Shown here: piece by piece, positions 33,395-58,739 of the stretch
Position numbering within the stretch: position 1 is the first letter of the stretch
Layout of the letters: every line of letters starts with the position of its first letter
Source of the DNA: DASYTH01 sp035762905
Lineage (GTDB): Bacteria; Actinomycetota; Actinomycetes; Mycobacteriales; Pseudonocardiaceae
Assembly: GCF_035762905.1 (NCBI RefSeq)
Contig: NZ_DASUCC010000076.1
Location: 16,377-80,376, forward strand
Reading direction: 5' to 3'
Length of the DNA: 64,000 nt
Position numbers and translations under genes: made by a program
The notes under the pieces: model-generated
What the model was told of the DNA's origin: nothing
Databases searched by the model: none
What the model saw: the letters and a program-made list of their open reading frames with translations, nothing else

Positions 33395-34180
33395 ATGAAT
33401 CCGTTGGAAAACCGGGAACTCCTTCCGGAGAGCCCCTATATCTGGCGGGCGCGTAATCCGGCGCACACGCACCGGTTGATTTGCTTTCCGCACGCCGGGG
33501 CGGGTGCCACCGCATTTTCCGACTGGGTTCCGTTTCTGCCACCCGAAATCGAGCTGGTCGCTGTTCAGCTGCCCGGCCGGCAGAACCGCATCGCCGAGGA
33601 ACCCTTTGTGGACACCGGTCCGCTCCTCACCGTGCTCACCCACGCGCTGCGCCCCGTGCTGGACGGCCGGTTCGCCTTCTTCGGACACTCCGGCGGCGCG
33701 GCGCTGGCCTACGAACTGGCCACGGCGCTGCGGTCCCGCGGCCGCCGCGGACCGGAGCAGCTGTTCCTGTCCGCCCGGCCGGCCCCGCACACGACCGAAA
33801 TCCGGCAGCTGCACGATCTTTCCGACGACGAGCTCCTGGCCGAGTTGGTCGCGCTCGGCGGCATCGAGAACGAGATCGCCGAAGACCGGGACGTGATGGC
33901 CGCGCTGCTGCCGCTGCTCCGAACCGACTTCGGGCTGTGGGAACGGCACCGCAGCACCCCGCGGGCTCCGCTGGACTGCCCGATCACCGTGCTGTGCGGG
34001 ACCTCCGATCCGCGCGCCCCACTGGAGACAGTGGACGAATGGCGCGCGCACACCACCGCCGGGTTCAGCACCAGGTTCTACCCCGGCGGACACTTCTACT
34101 TCCTGGAGTGGACCGCCGACGTGGTCCGCCATATGTGCGGTCGGCTGCTGGCGGCCACGACGGACCGGAAGACCGCATGA
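33395..34180 (+). CDS. Type II (editing) thioesterase
   Basis: This is a 261-residue alpha/beta hydrolase of the external thioesterase (TEII) family that clears mis-primed or stalled acyl groups from carrier domains. The opening RLICFPHAGAGATAFSDW is diagnostic. The nucleophile Ser lies in GHSGGA near residue 96 (usually GHSMG), the acid Asp in GTSDPRAPL, and the catalytic His in PGGHFYFLE near residue 232. Its stop overlaps the ATG of the A-KR-T gene (ATGA), so the two are co-translated and both work with the assembly line. AAGGTGG just precedes the ATG. Confidence 0.93.
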   Translation: MNPLENRELLPESPYIWRARNPAHTHRLICFPHAGAGATAFSDWVPFLPPEIELVAVQLPGRQNRIAEEPFVDTGPLLTVLTHALRPVLDGRFAFFGHSGGAALAYELATALRSRGRRGPEQLFLSARPAPHTTEIRQLHDLSDDELLAELVALGGIENEIAEDRDVMAALLPLLRTDFGLWERHRSTPRAPLDCPITVLCGTSDPRAPLETVDEWRAHTTAGFSTRFYPGGHFYFLEWTADVVRHMCGRLLAATTDRKTA

Positions 34181-37100
34181 CGAACCTCGACGGCGGCCCG
34201 GTGCCGATCCCGCACGGCGCGCCGGTGACCCTGCAACAGGCGCTGCGCGCGGCGGCCGAGCTGGCCCCGGACCGGGGAACGATCTTCATCACCGAGGGCC
34301 ACGCGGATGCCATGCAGACCTATCCGGAACTGCTCGACGGCGCCCAGCGGGTGCTCGCCGGGCTCCGGGCGGCCGGGCTGCGTCCGGGTGACGCCGCGCT
34401 GTTCGTGTTCGACGACAACCGGGACTTCCTCACCGCCTTCTGGGCCTGTGTGCTCGGCGGGTTCGTGCCGACGCCGGTCGCCGTCGCGGCCGGCTACGAG
34501 TCGGCCAACGAGGTGAACCGCAAGCTGCACAACGCCTGGCACCTGTTGGGCCGGCCGGTGTTGCTCACCGACGCCGGCACCGCGGGAGCCCTCGCCGGGG
34601 TCCGGGACCTGTGGGGCGAGCCGGAGGTGCGCATCCATACCGTCGCCGGCCTCGCCGGGTATCCGCCGGACACGCACTGGTTCCCGGCCACCGCCGACAC
34701 TCCCGTGCTCAACCTGCTCACCTCGGGCAGCACCGGCGTGCCCAAGTGCGTGCAGCACACCAACGCCAGCGTGGTGGCCAGAACCTATGCGGTGATCGAG
34801 CACTGCGGGCTCACCGGCGACGACGTCACCCTGATCTGGATGCCGTTCGACCACGTCACGGTCGCCATGTACAACGTCCGCGACACGTTCCTGCGGTGCC
34901 TGCACGTCAACGCCAGGACCAACCACTTCCTCGGTGACAGCCTGCTCTGGCTGGACTGGATCGACCGGTACCGGGTGACCAACCTGTGGGCGCCGAACTT
35001 CGCCTTCGCGATGATCAACGAGCGGGCGGCGGAGATCCGCGAACGGTCCTGGGACCTGTCCTGTGTCCGGGAGCTGACCAACGCAGGCGAACCGGTGATC
35101 GCGGCCACCAGCCACCGGTTCCTGGACCTCCTTGCGCCGCACGGGTTGCCGGCCGACGTGATGACCCCGTGCTGGGGCATGTCGGAGACCTGCTCCGGGG
35201 TCACCTACACCCGGCAGAGTCGCGACGACCGGACCGCGGGCACCGTCACGATCGACCCGTCGACGCTGTCCGGCGTGATCCGCCACGTCGACCCGAGGGA
35301 CACCGGCGCGGTGGTGTTGTCCACGGTCGGGCGGCCGATTCCCGGGGTGCGGCTGCGGGTGGTGAACGAGGCCGGCCAGGTGCTGCCCGAAGGCCGGCTG
35401 GGGGAACTGCGGATCAGCGGCGACACGATGCTGCGCCACTACGTCGACAACGACGAGGCCAACCGCGAGTCCTGGGACGCCGATGGCTGGTTCCGCACCG
35501 GCGACCTCGCCTTCGTGCACGACGGCGAGGTGGTGATCGCCGGGCGGATCAAGGACCAGATCATCGTGCGCGGCAGCAACTACCTGGCGCACGAGATCGA
35601 GAGCGTCGTCGAGCGGGTGGCCGATGTCCGGGTCACGTTCGTGGCCGCGGCCGGGGTTCGCGAGCCCGGCGACGACACCGACCAGTTGGTGATCTTCTTC
35701 GTGCCGCGGCGCTGGGACGCGCTGCCCGCACTCGCCGAGGAGATCCGGGCCACGCTCGGCCGGGCCGCCGGCCTTGCGCCGGATCTCCTGATTCCGGTCA
35801 CCGAGGCGGAGTTCCCGAAGACCGGCAGCGGGAAGATCCAGCGCGCGGCGCTGGTGACCGAGCTGCGGGCCGGCACGTTCGCCGGGCGGGCGATCGGCTC
35901 CGGTGCGGCGGAACCGGCCGCCGACACCTGGTTCGTGCGGCGGCGGTGGGTGGCGCTCGCGCCGGTCGCCGGGTCCGATTCCGGGTCCGGCGACGCCGGG
36001 GTCCGGCTCGTCCTCGGCTCGCCCGAGTGTCGTTCGCTGCTGGACGTTCCCGGTCCCGTGGTCACCGCGGACCGGTGCGCCGCAAGTGATCCCGCCGCGT
36101 TGCTGCGCTCGTTGACCCAGCGGGTGTCGACCGTCGTGTTCGCGTTGCCGCTGTCCCTGCCCGGCGCCGACCCGGTCGAGCGGCTCACCGTGGCGACCGC
36201 CGAGCTGAGCGCCCTGATCGGTGCGCTCGGCACCGGTGAGTTCGGCCGGCCCCAGGTGCTCGTGCTCACCTCCGGTGCGGTGTCCGTTCGTCCGGGCGAC
36301 CGCATCGATCTGGGCAGCTGCGCGCTTCCCGGGCTGGTCCGCACCGTCGTCGCCGAGGCCGACCTGCCGGTTCGCCAGGTCGACCTGCCGGCCGACCCGG
36401 CCGACTGGCCCGGCGCCGTGCGCGCCGAGCTGGCCGACCGGGAGCACCGGGGAATCGTCGCCGTCCGAAGTGGACAGCGGTTCGTGCGGCGGCTGGCGCC
36501 GGTGGTCGCGCCCGCGCCCGCCTCGTCGCCGGTCGTCCCCGGCGGCCGGTACCTGATCACCGGCGGGCTCGGTGGCATCGCGGCCGAGATCGCCGGCCAT
36601 CTCGTTGCCGGCCATGGGATCCGGCTGCTGCTCGTCGGCCGCTCGCCGGTCACCGGGGAGCGGGCCGCCCGGCTTGCCGAGCTGGCCGCGCTCGGCGACG
36701 TCGACTACCAGCGGCTCGACATCGCCGACGCCGACGCCCTCTCGGCGGCGGTGGCGGCGGCGGAAGCCCGCTGGGGCCGGCCGCTGGACGGCGTTCTGCA
36801 CCTGGCCGGCGAGGATCCCACCGGCCAGTGGGCCAACCTCGAACAGCACACCATCGGCACCGAGTCCCCGGCCACGTTCGCCGAGCAGTACCGGGCGAAG
36901 GTCGCCGGCACCCTGGCCATCGCCCGGGTCCTGGAAACCCGGCCGCGCACGTCCCTGGTGCTGTTCGGTTCGGTCAACGGCGAGTTCGGCGGCCACTCGT
37001 TCGGCGCCTACTCGGCCGCCAACAGCTTCCTGTCCGGCTTCGCCGACCACTGGCACCACGAACGCGGCCGACCGGTCCGCGCGCTGGCCTGGAGCATGTG

Positions 37101-37581
37101 GACCGGCGTCGGAATGAGCCGCGCCCAACCCACCGTCGCCGCGCACCACCGCGGTTTCCGCTCGATCGAGCCGGACACCGGCGTCCGCCTGTTCCTCGAG
37201 GCGCTCGCCCTGCCCGAGCACCAGGTCCTTATCGGCCTCGACCGCACCAACCCGGCGATCATCGACGACCTGATCCCCGACCACCGACCCCGCCTGCTAC
37301 CCGGCGCGGCCACCGGCCGCCGCCGGCGCCCGGTTCCCCCCGCCACCGACCTCGAACGCCGGCTCGCCCGCATCTGGTCCGATGCCCTGAACCGCCCGGA
37401 AGTCGGCCGCGAGGACTCCTTCTTCGAACTCGGCGGCAACTCCCTGCGCGCCGCGCGCCTGCTGGCCCTGGTCAACAGCCGGCTCGCCACCCGGGTCAGC
37501 ACCGCCGAGCTGTACGCCAACCCCACCGTCGCCGCGCTGGCCGCCAGCATCGAACGCCGCGACCTCCCCCTGGCCGGCTGA
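34177..37581 (+). CDS. A-KR-T loading protein, probable alpha-hydroxy acid starter unit
   Basis: The 1134-residue protein has three parts. The AMP-binding domain (1-600) has LLTSGSTGVPKCVQHT near 180, WMPFDHVTVAMYN, WAPNFAFAMIN and KTGSGKIQR. These motifs resemble the first A domain of PksJ (bacillaene), not standard amino-acid A domains. A KR/SDR domain (about 780-1000) follows, with the NADPH motif ITGGLGGIAAEI and active-site Ser/Tyr in LFGSVNGEF and GAYSAANSFL. A carrier domain ends the protein, with Ser 1089 in ELGGNSL. In PksJ-like enzymes a keto acid is loaded and reduced to an alpha-hydroxy acid, so this protein probably supplies an alpha-hydroxy acyl starter or depsi unit. No C domain is present, so it must deliver in trans. 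Confidence 0.88.
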   Translation: MTNLDGGPVPIPHGAPVTLQQALRAAAELAPDRGTIFITEGHADAMQTYPELLDGAQRVLAGLRAAGLRPGDAALFVFDDNRDFLTAFWACVLGGFVPTPVAVAAGYESANEVNRKLHNAWHLLGRPVLLTDAGTAGALAGVRDLWGEPEVRIHTVAGLAGYPPDTHWFPATADTPVLNLLTSGSTGVPKCVQHTNASVVARTYAVIEHCGLTGDDVTLIWMPFDHVTVAMYNVRDTFLRCLHVNARTNHFLGDSLLWLDWIDRYRVTNLWAPNFAFAMINERAAEIRERSWDLSCVRELTNAGEPVIAATSHRFLDLLAPHGLPADVMTPCWGMSETCSGVTYTRQSRDDRTAGTVTIDPSTLSGVIRHVDPRDTGAVVLSTVGRPIPGVRLRVVNEAGQVLPEGRLGELRISGDTMLRHYVDNDEANRESWDADGWFRTGDLAFVHDGEVVIAGRIKDQIIVRGSNYLAHEIESVVERVADVRVTFVAAAGVREPGDDTDQLVIFFVPRRWDALPALAEEIRATLGRAAGLAPDLLIPVTEAEFPKTGSGKIQRAALVTELRAGTFAGRAIGSGAAEPAADTWFVRRRWVALAPVAGSDSGSGDAGVRLVLGSPECRSLLDVPGPVVTADRCAASDPAALLRSLTQRVSTVVFALPLSLPGADPVERLTVATAELSALIGALGTGEFGRPQVLVLTSGAVSVRPGDRIDLGSCALPGLVRTVVAEADLPVRQVDLPADPADWPGAVRAELADREHRGIVAVRSGQRFVRRLAPVVAPAPASSPVVPGGRYLITGGLGGIAAEIAGHLVAGHGIRLLLVGRSPVTGERAARLAELAALGDVDYQRLDIADADALSAAVAAAEARWGRPLDGVLHLAGEDPTGQWANLEQHTIGTESPATFAEQYRAKVAGTLAIARVLETRPRTSLVLFGSVNGEFGGHSFGAYSAANSFLSGFADHWHHERGRPVRALAWSMWTGVGMSRAQPTVAAHHRGFRSIEPDTGVRLFLEALALPEHQVLIGLDRTNPAIIDDLIPDHRPRLLPGAATGRRRRPVPPATDLERRLARIWSDALNRPEVGREDSFFELGGNSLRAARLLALVNSRLATRVSTAELYANPTVAALAASIERRDLPLAG

Positions 37582-37633
37582 GCACCCTCAGCCGAACATG
37601 CCCTCTCGCGCACCATCCGAGCAGGGGCATCGT

Positions 37634-37672
37634 GGGGTGGCCCACCCGACCGACCGTCGGGCGGGCCACCCC
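37634..37672 (+). terminator. Long hairpin between the A-KR-T and large NRPS genes
   Basis: GGGGTGGCCC (37634) pairs with GGGCCACCCC (37663), and an inner CCGAC/GTCGG pair extends the stem. It lies 52 nt past the A-KR-T stop codon. The remaining 157 bp to the NRPS start would hold the NRPS promoter; no further gene is seen in 37582-37829. Confidence 0.75.
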
Positions 37673-37829
37673 GCAGTTGTCGCGAGGCCCACGATGCCGA
37701 GTGCGGTCAGACCTCAGCCGTATTCCATTGATCCCGGTGCCCCGTGGCCTTGAATGTAAAGGCCGGGAAATCTCGCCGGAAAGTCCACTGTGTTCGCCGG
37801 GACACTGGCGTACGGGAGCAGCCATCGTA

Positions 37830-53926
<16,097 letters not shown>

Positions 53927-53930
<4 letters not shown>

Positions 53931-55126
53931 GCCCCATGGAGACCGTGGTCGAGCGGTGGAACATCCACCCCGACCTCAAGTGGTTGCGCGGAGTTCGCCC
54001 GGAATCGGAGGTCGAGTACGACGAGCGGCTCAACGCCTGGTTCGTCTACGGCTACCAGGACGTCTACGACATCATCAACGACCCCGGCACGTTCTCCAAC
54101 AAGACCGCGCAGCTGGCCGCCGTCCAGATCGACGAGTCGTTCGCCGAGGGCGACCTGTCCCAACTGGATCCGCCGGAGCAGACCAGGTACCGCAAGCTGA
54201 TCAGCCGCGCGTTCACCCCGAAGGTCGTCGCCGGCCTGGCACCCCGGATCACCGCGATCACCGCCGGACTGATCGACGCCATGCGCGGCAGGGACCGGGT
54301 CGACCTCGTGCCCGACCTCGCCTACCCGCTCCCGGTCATCGTCATCGCCGAGCTGCTCGGCATCCCGGCCGGTGACCACGAACTGTTCATGGCCCACTCC
54401 ACCACCGTCATCGAGCAGATGAACGGCCTGTCCTTCCTGGACGCCGAGGCCGAAGCCGACGTCGGCCACGCCCTCGAACAGTTCCTGCCCATGCTCGACT
54501 ACCTGCGTGCGCAGATCGCCGAACGTCGCGCCCACCCGCGCGACGACCTGCTGAGCCGCCTCATCCTCGCCGAGGAGGACGGCCAACGGCTCAGCGACAA
54601 CGAGATCGTCAACCTGACCAACATTCTCCTCGGCGCCGGCCACATCACCACCACCATGCTCATCGGCAACGCCATGACCTGCCTGGACGCCAACCCCGAC
54701 CAACTCGCCCAGCTCCGCTGCGACCGCACGCTGGTTCCCGGTGCCCTGGACGAGGCGCTCCGCACGCTCAGCCCCTCCGCCGGCGTCTCCCGCCGCAACA
54801 CCACCGCGGTCGAACTCTCCGGCGTCCGGCTCCCCCCGGAGCAGATGATCCTGCCCTGGATCGCCGCCGCCAACCGCGATCCCCGCACGTTCACCGACCC
54901 GGACACCTTCGACATCCGCCGCACCCCCAACCCGCACCTCAGCTTCGGGCACGGCGTCCACTTCTGCATCGGCTCCCACCTGGCCAGGCTGGAAGCCCGC
55001 ATCGCCATCAACGCCCTGCTGGACGCCTTCCCCACGCTGCGCACCGACCCCACGGATCCTCCGGTCTTCTTCCCCACCCCCGACCTGATCGGCCCCAAAT
55101 CGCTCCCCATGCGCACCCGGGACTGA
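53927..55126 (+). CDS. Cytochrome P450 coupled to the large NRPS
   Basis: The 399-residue P450 carries the ExxR motif in DEALRTL near residue 280 and the heme loop HLSFGHGVHFCIGSH with its Cys near 345. Its I helix (LLGAGHITTTMLIGN) keeps both Thr residues but has Ile in place of the usual acid. The N terminus (ERWNIHPDLKWLRGV) resembles the other two P450s of this cluster, so the three are paralogues. The GTG start overlaps the NRPS stop as GTGA, with GGGAG 8 nt before it; an ATG 9 bp later is possible. This coupling points to oxidation of the NRPS-bound chain or of the released peptide. Confidence 0.93.
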
Positions 55127-55179
55127 ACTATGTGCAAGTCGCACTCGAACGTCGTGCAAGATGCCGGTACGATCTGGGC

Positions 55180-55902
55180 ATGCCCCGGGACACGCTGACG
55201 CGCGAACGGATCGTGAACACGGCGATTCAGTTGCTGGATGCCGAGGGGCTCGAGGGGCTCAACATGCGCAGCCTCGGGGAACAGCTCGATTCCGCGGCAA
55301 CGGCCGTGTACTGGCATGTGAAGAGCAAGGACAACCTGGTCATGCTCGCCGGGGACCAGGTGTGGAAGGAGATCGAGCTGCCCGACCTCGACACCGGGGA
55401 CTGGCGGACCTCCGGGATGACGATGGCCAAGGATCTCTACGCCATGTTCACCCGGCATCCGTGGCTGGTGCAGGCCATGGGCACGCACCTGTTCCAGGGG
55501 CCGGGAAAGGCCCGGCACGACGACCACAGCCTGGCCATCTACGAGCAGGCCGGGTTCGTGGGCGCGCGGGCCGACCAGGCGCTGACCACGGTGTACGTGT
55601 TCGTGCTCGGTAGCGCCATGGGTGGGTCGGCGGCGGTGACGCTGCGCCGGAAGCTGCGCCGCGACGGGCGCGACCCGGAGAAACTGATCCGGGAAACCCT
55701 GGCCCAGGCAACCGAGATCGCGATGCAGTTTCCGCGCCTGCGCGCCCGGCTCGAATCCGTCGACCTGGATGACGCCGACTACTACGCGGCTCCGGAGCAG
55801 AGTTTCGAATACGGTCTGGAAGCGATTTTCGACGGACTGGAGCGGCAGCTCAAACTCGGCTCCGCGGCCCCGCGACCGCAAGGGAACGGCTGGTACGCCT
55901 GA
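55180..55902 (+). CDS. TetR-family transcriptional regulator
   Basis: The 240-residue protein begins with a TetR_N helix-turn-helix (TRERIVNTAIQLLDAEGLEGLNMRSLGEQLDSAATAVYWHVKSKDNLVMLAGD). It continues with a helical ligand-binding domain of the TetR_C_1 type, as in tetracycline-repressor-like proteins. It lies between the P450 and the S9 peptidase genes. The 53-bp upstream gap has GTGCAAG twice (55135 and 55154) and a possible -10 (TACGAT at 55169) close to the ATG, suggesting a nearly leaderless message. It may sense the product or an intermediate and control the neighbouring peptidase or export genes; the target is unknown. Confidence 0.9.
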   Translation: MPRDTLTRERIVNTAIQLLDAEGLEGLNMRSLGEQLDSAATAVYWHVKSKDNLVMLAGDQVWKEIELPDLDTGDWRTSGMTMAKDLYAMFTRHPWLVQAMGTHLFQGPGKARHDDHSLAIYEQAGFVGARADQALTTVYVFVLGSAMGGSAAVTLRRKLRRDGRDPEKLIRETLAQATEIAMQFPRLRARLESVDLDDADYYAAPEQSFEYGLEAIFDGLERQLKLGSAAPRPQGNGWYA

Positions 55903-55991
55903 ACTTCGCTGTCCTGGCGACCAGACCGGGCAGGATTCGCGGGACAATGGTTCCGCAGGTATCTCACCTCCGTTCGGGACGAGGGCAACCC

Positions 55992-58274
55992 ATGGTCACA
56001 CCCCCGTTGGACGCGCGCGCCTACCGGACCGCGGAGCGGCTGCTGCGGCACAATCGCGGCGAGTTGGTGCTCGGCGGCCGGATCCGGCCCCGGTGGATCG
56101 AGGACGGCGCCCGGTTCTCCTACACCGTGAACACGGTGGCGGGTAAGCGTTTCATCCTCGTCGATCCGGCGACCGGGGTGCGGGGGCCGGCGTTCGACCA
56201 CGAGCGGCTCGCGGCCGCGCTGGCCGAAGCGTCTGGCCAGGAGGTCGACGCCGCGGCCCTGCCGTTCCCGGCGATCGAGCCGGCCACCGGGGCGGTGGAG
56301 TTCGACGCGTTCGGCACGCACTGGCGGTGCGAACTGGACGGTTACGAGTGCCGGCCGGCCGAGGGCGACCCGCCGGGCAGCCCGCTCGAGGTCCGGTCCC
56401 CGGACGGCAAGACCGCCGTGTACCGGGCCGGGTACGACCTGCGCGCGCGATCCGTCGACGGGGCAAGGGACTGGGCGCTGACCGACGACGGCACCGAGGA
56501 CCTGGACTACGGCGCCAACCCGGACTACCTGATGTACTCGACGTTGCTGACCAAGCTCGGGCTGCCGCACCTGCCGCCGGCCGTGGCGTGGTCGCCGGAC
56601 TCGACCCGGGTGCTGACCCACCGGACCGACCTGCGCGGGCTGCGCCGCACGCACCTGGTGCGCAGCGCGCCCGGCGACGGCGGCGAACCCGGCCTGATCA
56701 CCCAGCGGACCGCGTTCGCCGGGGACGACCGGCTGCCGCTGGCCGAACTGGTCGTGATCGACGTGGTGACCGGGCAGGTGGTACCGGCGCAAGCCGAACC
56801 GGTGGCGATGCCGACGATGTCGCCGATCTTGGCGAAGTGGGCGTGGTGGGCCGAGGACGGCTCGGCGGTGTACTACCTGAGCTGGAGCCGGGATGCGCGC
56901 ACACTGCGGCTGCACCGGCTCGACCCGGCCACCGGCGCGGTGCGCACGCTGCTGACCGAGACCGGCGCGACCCGGGTCGAGCCCGCGCAGCAACAGCTTG
57001 CCCGGCCGGCGGTGCGGGTGTTGTCCGGCGGCGAGGAGGTGCTGTGGTACTCCCAGCGGGACGGCTGGGGGCACCTGTACCTGTACCGGGCCGGTGCGCC
57101 GTGCGCGCGGGTGACCTCGGGACCGTTCGCGGTGCGGGAGATCCTGCATGTGGACGAGCGGCGGCGGGTGGTCTGGTTCACGGTTTCCGGGCTGGTCGCG
57201 GCGGATCCGTACCGCCGCACGGTATGCCGGGCGGGGCTGGACGGCACCGGGTTCACGCCGGTCAGCGCGGACGACGACGACCACGCGGTGACCGTGCCGC
57301 CGAACGCGGAGTACTTCGTGGACTCGGCGTCCAGCACCGCGACCCCGCCGGTGATCACCGTTCGGGACTGGGACGGGCGGGTCCTGGTCGAGCTGGAGCG
57401 CGCCGACATCACCCGGCTGACCGAAACCGGCTGGCGCCCGCCGGAACGGTTCCGGGTCACGGCCGAGGACGGGACCGACGTGTGGGGCCTGCTCTACCGG
57501 CCGCACGGCTTCGATCCCGCCGGACGGTACCCGGTCATCGACACCCCGTTCGGCATCCCGACCGGCACCCGGGTCAACCCGTCGTTCGATCCCGGCTACT
57601 ACGGCTACGACGCCGAAGTTCTCGCCGCGCTGGGATTCGCCGTGATCGCGGTGGACGGTCGGGGATCTCCCGGCCGGGACAAGGCGTTCCACGACGCCTC
57701 GTACGGAAACCTTGCCGACGCCTGCGGTCTGGCCGACCACGTCACCGCGCTGCGCCAACTGGCCGCGACCCGGCCGTGGCTGGACCTCGACCGGGTCGGC
57801 GTGACCGGCATGTCCGGTGGTGGTTTCGCCGCCGTGCGAGCGATGCTCAGCTTCCCCGAGGTGTTCACGGTCGGCGTCGCCGAGTCGGGGATGCACGATT
57901 TCCGGCAGCTGGACGCCGGCCTTGCCGAGGCCTACAACGGCCCGTACGACGCGGACAGCTACACCGCTGCGTCCAATGTGGACAATGCGGATGCGTTGAC
58001 CGGTAAGCTGTTGCTGATCCACGGCGGCCTGGACGACCGGGTCTCCCCGCACCTCACGCTGCGCCTCGCCGAACGCCTGGTCGCCGCCGACAAGGACTTC
58101 GAGCTGTTCATCGTCCCGGACGCGGACCACATCTACTTCGGCTACGAGCACCAGGTAAACCGGCGCAAGTGGAACTTCCTGGTCCGCCACCTGCTGCACC
58201 GGGAACCGCCCGCCGGCTACCGACTCACCCCGGCCCCGGTCGACCTGGCCGCCCTGGCCGATCTGTTCGGCTGA
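55992..58274 (+). CDS. S9-family serine peptidase (dipeptidyl-peptidase IV-like)
   Basis: The 760-residue protein pairs an N-terminal DPP-IV-type beta-propeller (residues about 60-480, with WSPDSTRVLTHRTD and WYSQRDGWGHLYLYR) with a C-terminal alpha/beta-hydrolase. The catalytic Ser lies in GMSGGGFAAVRA near residue 615, the Asp in GGLDDRVSP, and the His in PDADHIYFGYEHQVNRRKWNF near the end. No signal peptide is seen, so it acts in the cytoplasm. In a peptide-producing cluster it could trim a pro-peptide or destroy the product for self-protection. It could equally be a housekeeping oligopeptidase at the cluster edge. ATG 55992 follows GAGGG at suitable spacing. Confidence 0.9.
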   Translation: MVTPPLDARAYRTAERLLRHNRGELVLGGRIRPRWIEDGARFSYTVNTVAGKRFILVDPATGVRGPAFDHERLAAALAEASGQEVDAAALPFPAIEPATGAVEFDAFGTHWRCELDGYECRPAEGDPPGSPLEVRSPDGKTAVYRAGYDLRARSVDGARDWALTDDGTEDLDYGANPDYLMYSTLLTKLGLPHLPPAVAWSPDSTRVLTHRTDLRGLRRTHLVRSAPGDGGEPGLITQRTAFAGDDRLPLAELVVIDVVTGQVVPAQAEPVAMPTMSPILAKWAWWAEDGSAVYYLSWSRDARTLRLHRLDPATGAVRTLLTETGATRVEPAQQQLARPAVRVLSGGEEVLWYSQRDGWGHLYLYRAGAPCARVTSGPFAVREILHVDERRRVVWFTVSGLVAADPYRRTVCRAGLDGTGFTPVSADDDDHAVTVPPNAEYFVDSASSTATPPVITVRDWDGRVLVELERADITRLTETGWRPPERFRVTAEDGTDVWGLLYRPHGFDPAGRYPVIDTPFGIPTGTRVNPSFDPGYYGYDAEVLAALGFAVIAVDGRGSPGRDKAFHDASYGNLADACGLADHVTALRQLAATRPWLDLDRVGVTGMSGGGFAAVRAMLSFPEVFTVGVAESGMHDFRQLDAGLAEAYNGPYDADSYTAASNVDNADALTGKLLLIHGGLDDRVSPHLTLRLAERLVAADKDFELFIVPDADHIYFGYEHQVNRRKWNFLVRHLLHREPPAGYRLTPAPVDLAALADLFG

Positions 58275-58352
58275 GACACATCGACTCGGTTTTGAGGTAA
58301 CGTGGTGGGCTCTTCACCCAGCCGATCACCACGACGAAGGGATGACTCAGCC

Positions 58353-58739
58353 ATGACCGCGATCGACGACAGCGAGGCCACTGTCCGCTACATCGTCGAC
58401 GACGTGCCGGCCGCCATCGACTTCTACACCAAGCATCTCGGGTTCACGCTGCGCTCGGCGCACCTGCCGGCGTTCGCCGACGTGACCCGCGGACCGTTGC
58501 GGCTGCTGCTTTCCGGAGCGGCCAGCTCCGGTGCCCGGGCCACCCCCGAGGACGCGAACACCGCCGGCCGCAACCGGATCCACCTCATCGTCGCCGACCT
58601 CGACGCCGAGATCGAGCGGCTACGCGGCGCGGGGCTGCCGTTCCGCAGCGACGTCGTGTCCGGACCCGGAGGACGGCAGGTTCTGCTCGCCGACCCCGCC
58701 GGCAACCTCGTCGAGCTGTTCACGCCCGCCGGCCAGTAG
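58353..58739 (+). CDS. VOC/glyoxalase-fold protein
   Basis: The 128-residue protein has the vicinal oxygen chelate fold. It shows ATVRYIVDDVPAAIDFYTKHLGFTLR, NRIHLIVADLDAEIERLRGAG, and the closing VLLADPAGNLVELFTPA, whose Glu is a typical metal or substrate ligand. Such proteins include glyoxalases, bleomycin-type drug-binding proteins and dioxygenases. A resistance role is possible but unproven. Its last 120 bp are overlapped on the opposite strand by the end of the MFS transporter gene. Confidence 0.85.
   Translation: MTAIDDSEATVRYIVDDVPAAIDFYTKHLGFTLRSAHLPAFADVTRGPLRLLLSGAASSGARATPEDANTAGRNRIHLIVADLDAEIERLRGAGLPFRSDVVSGPGGRQVLLADPAGNLVELFTPAGQ

Noticed and set aside
36828..37829. Extension of the large NRPS frame 334 codons upstream
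   Set aside because: The extension lies out of frame over the end of the A-KR-T gene and a hairpin, and its translation is low-complexity Arg/Pro. The C domain begins at ATG 37830.
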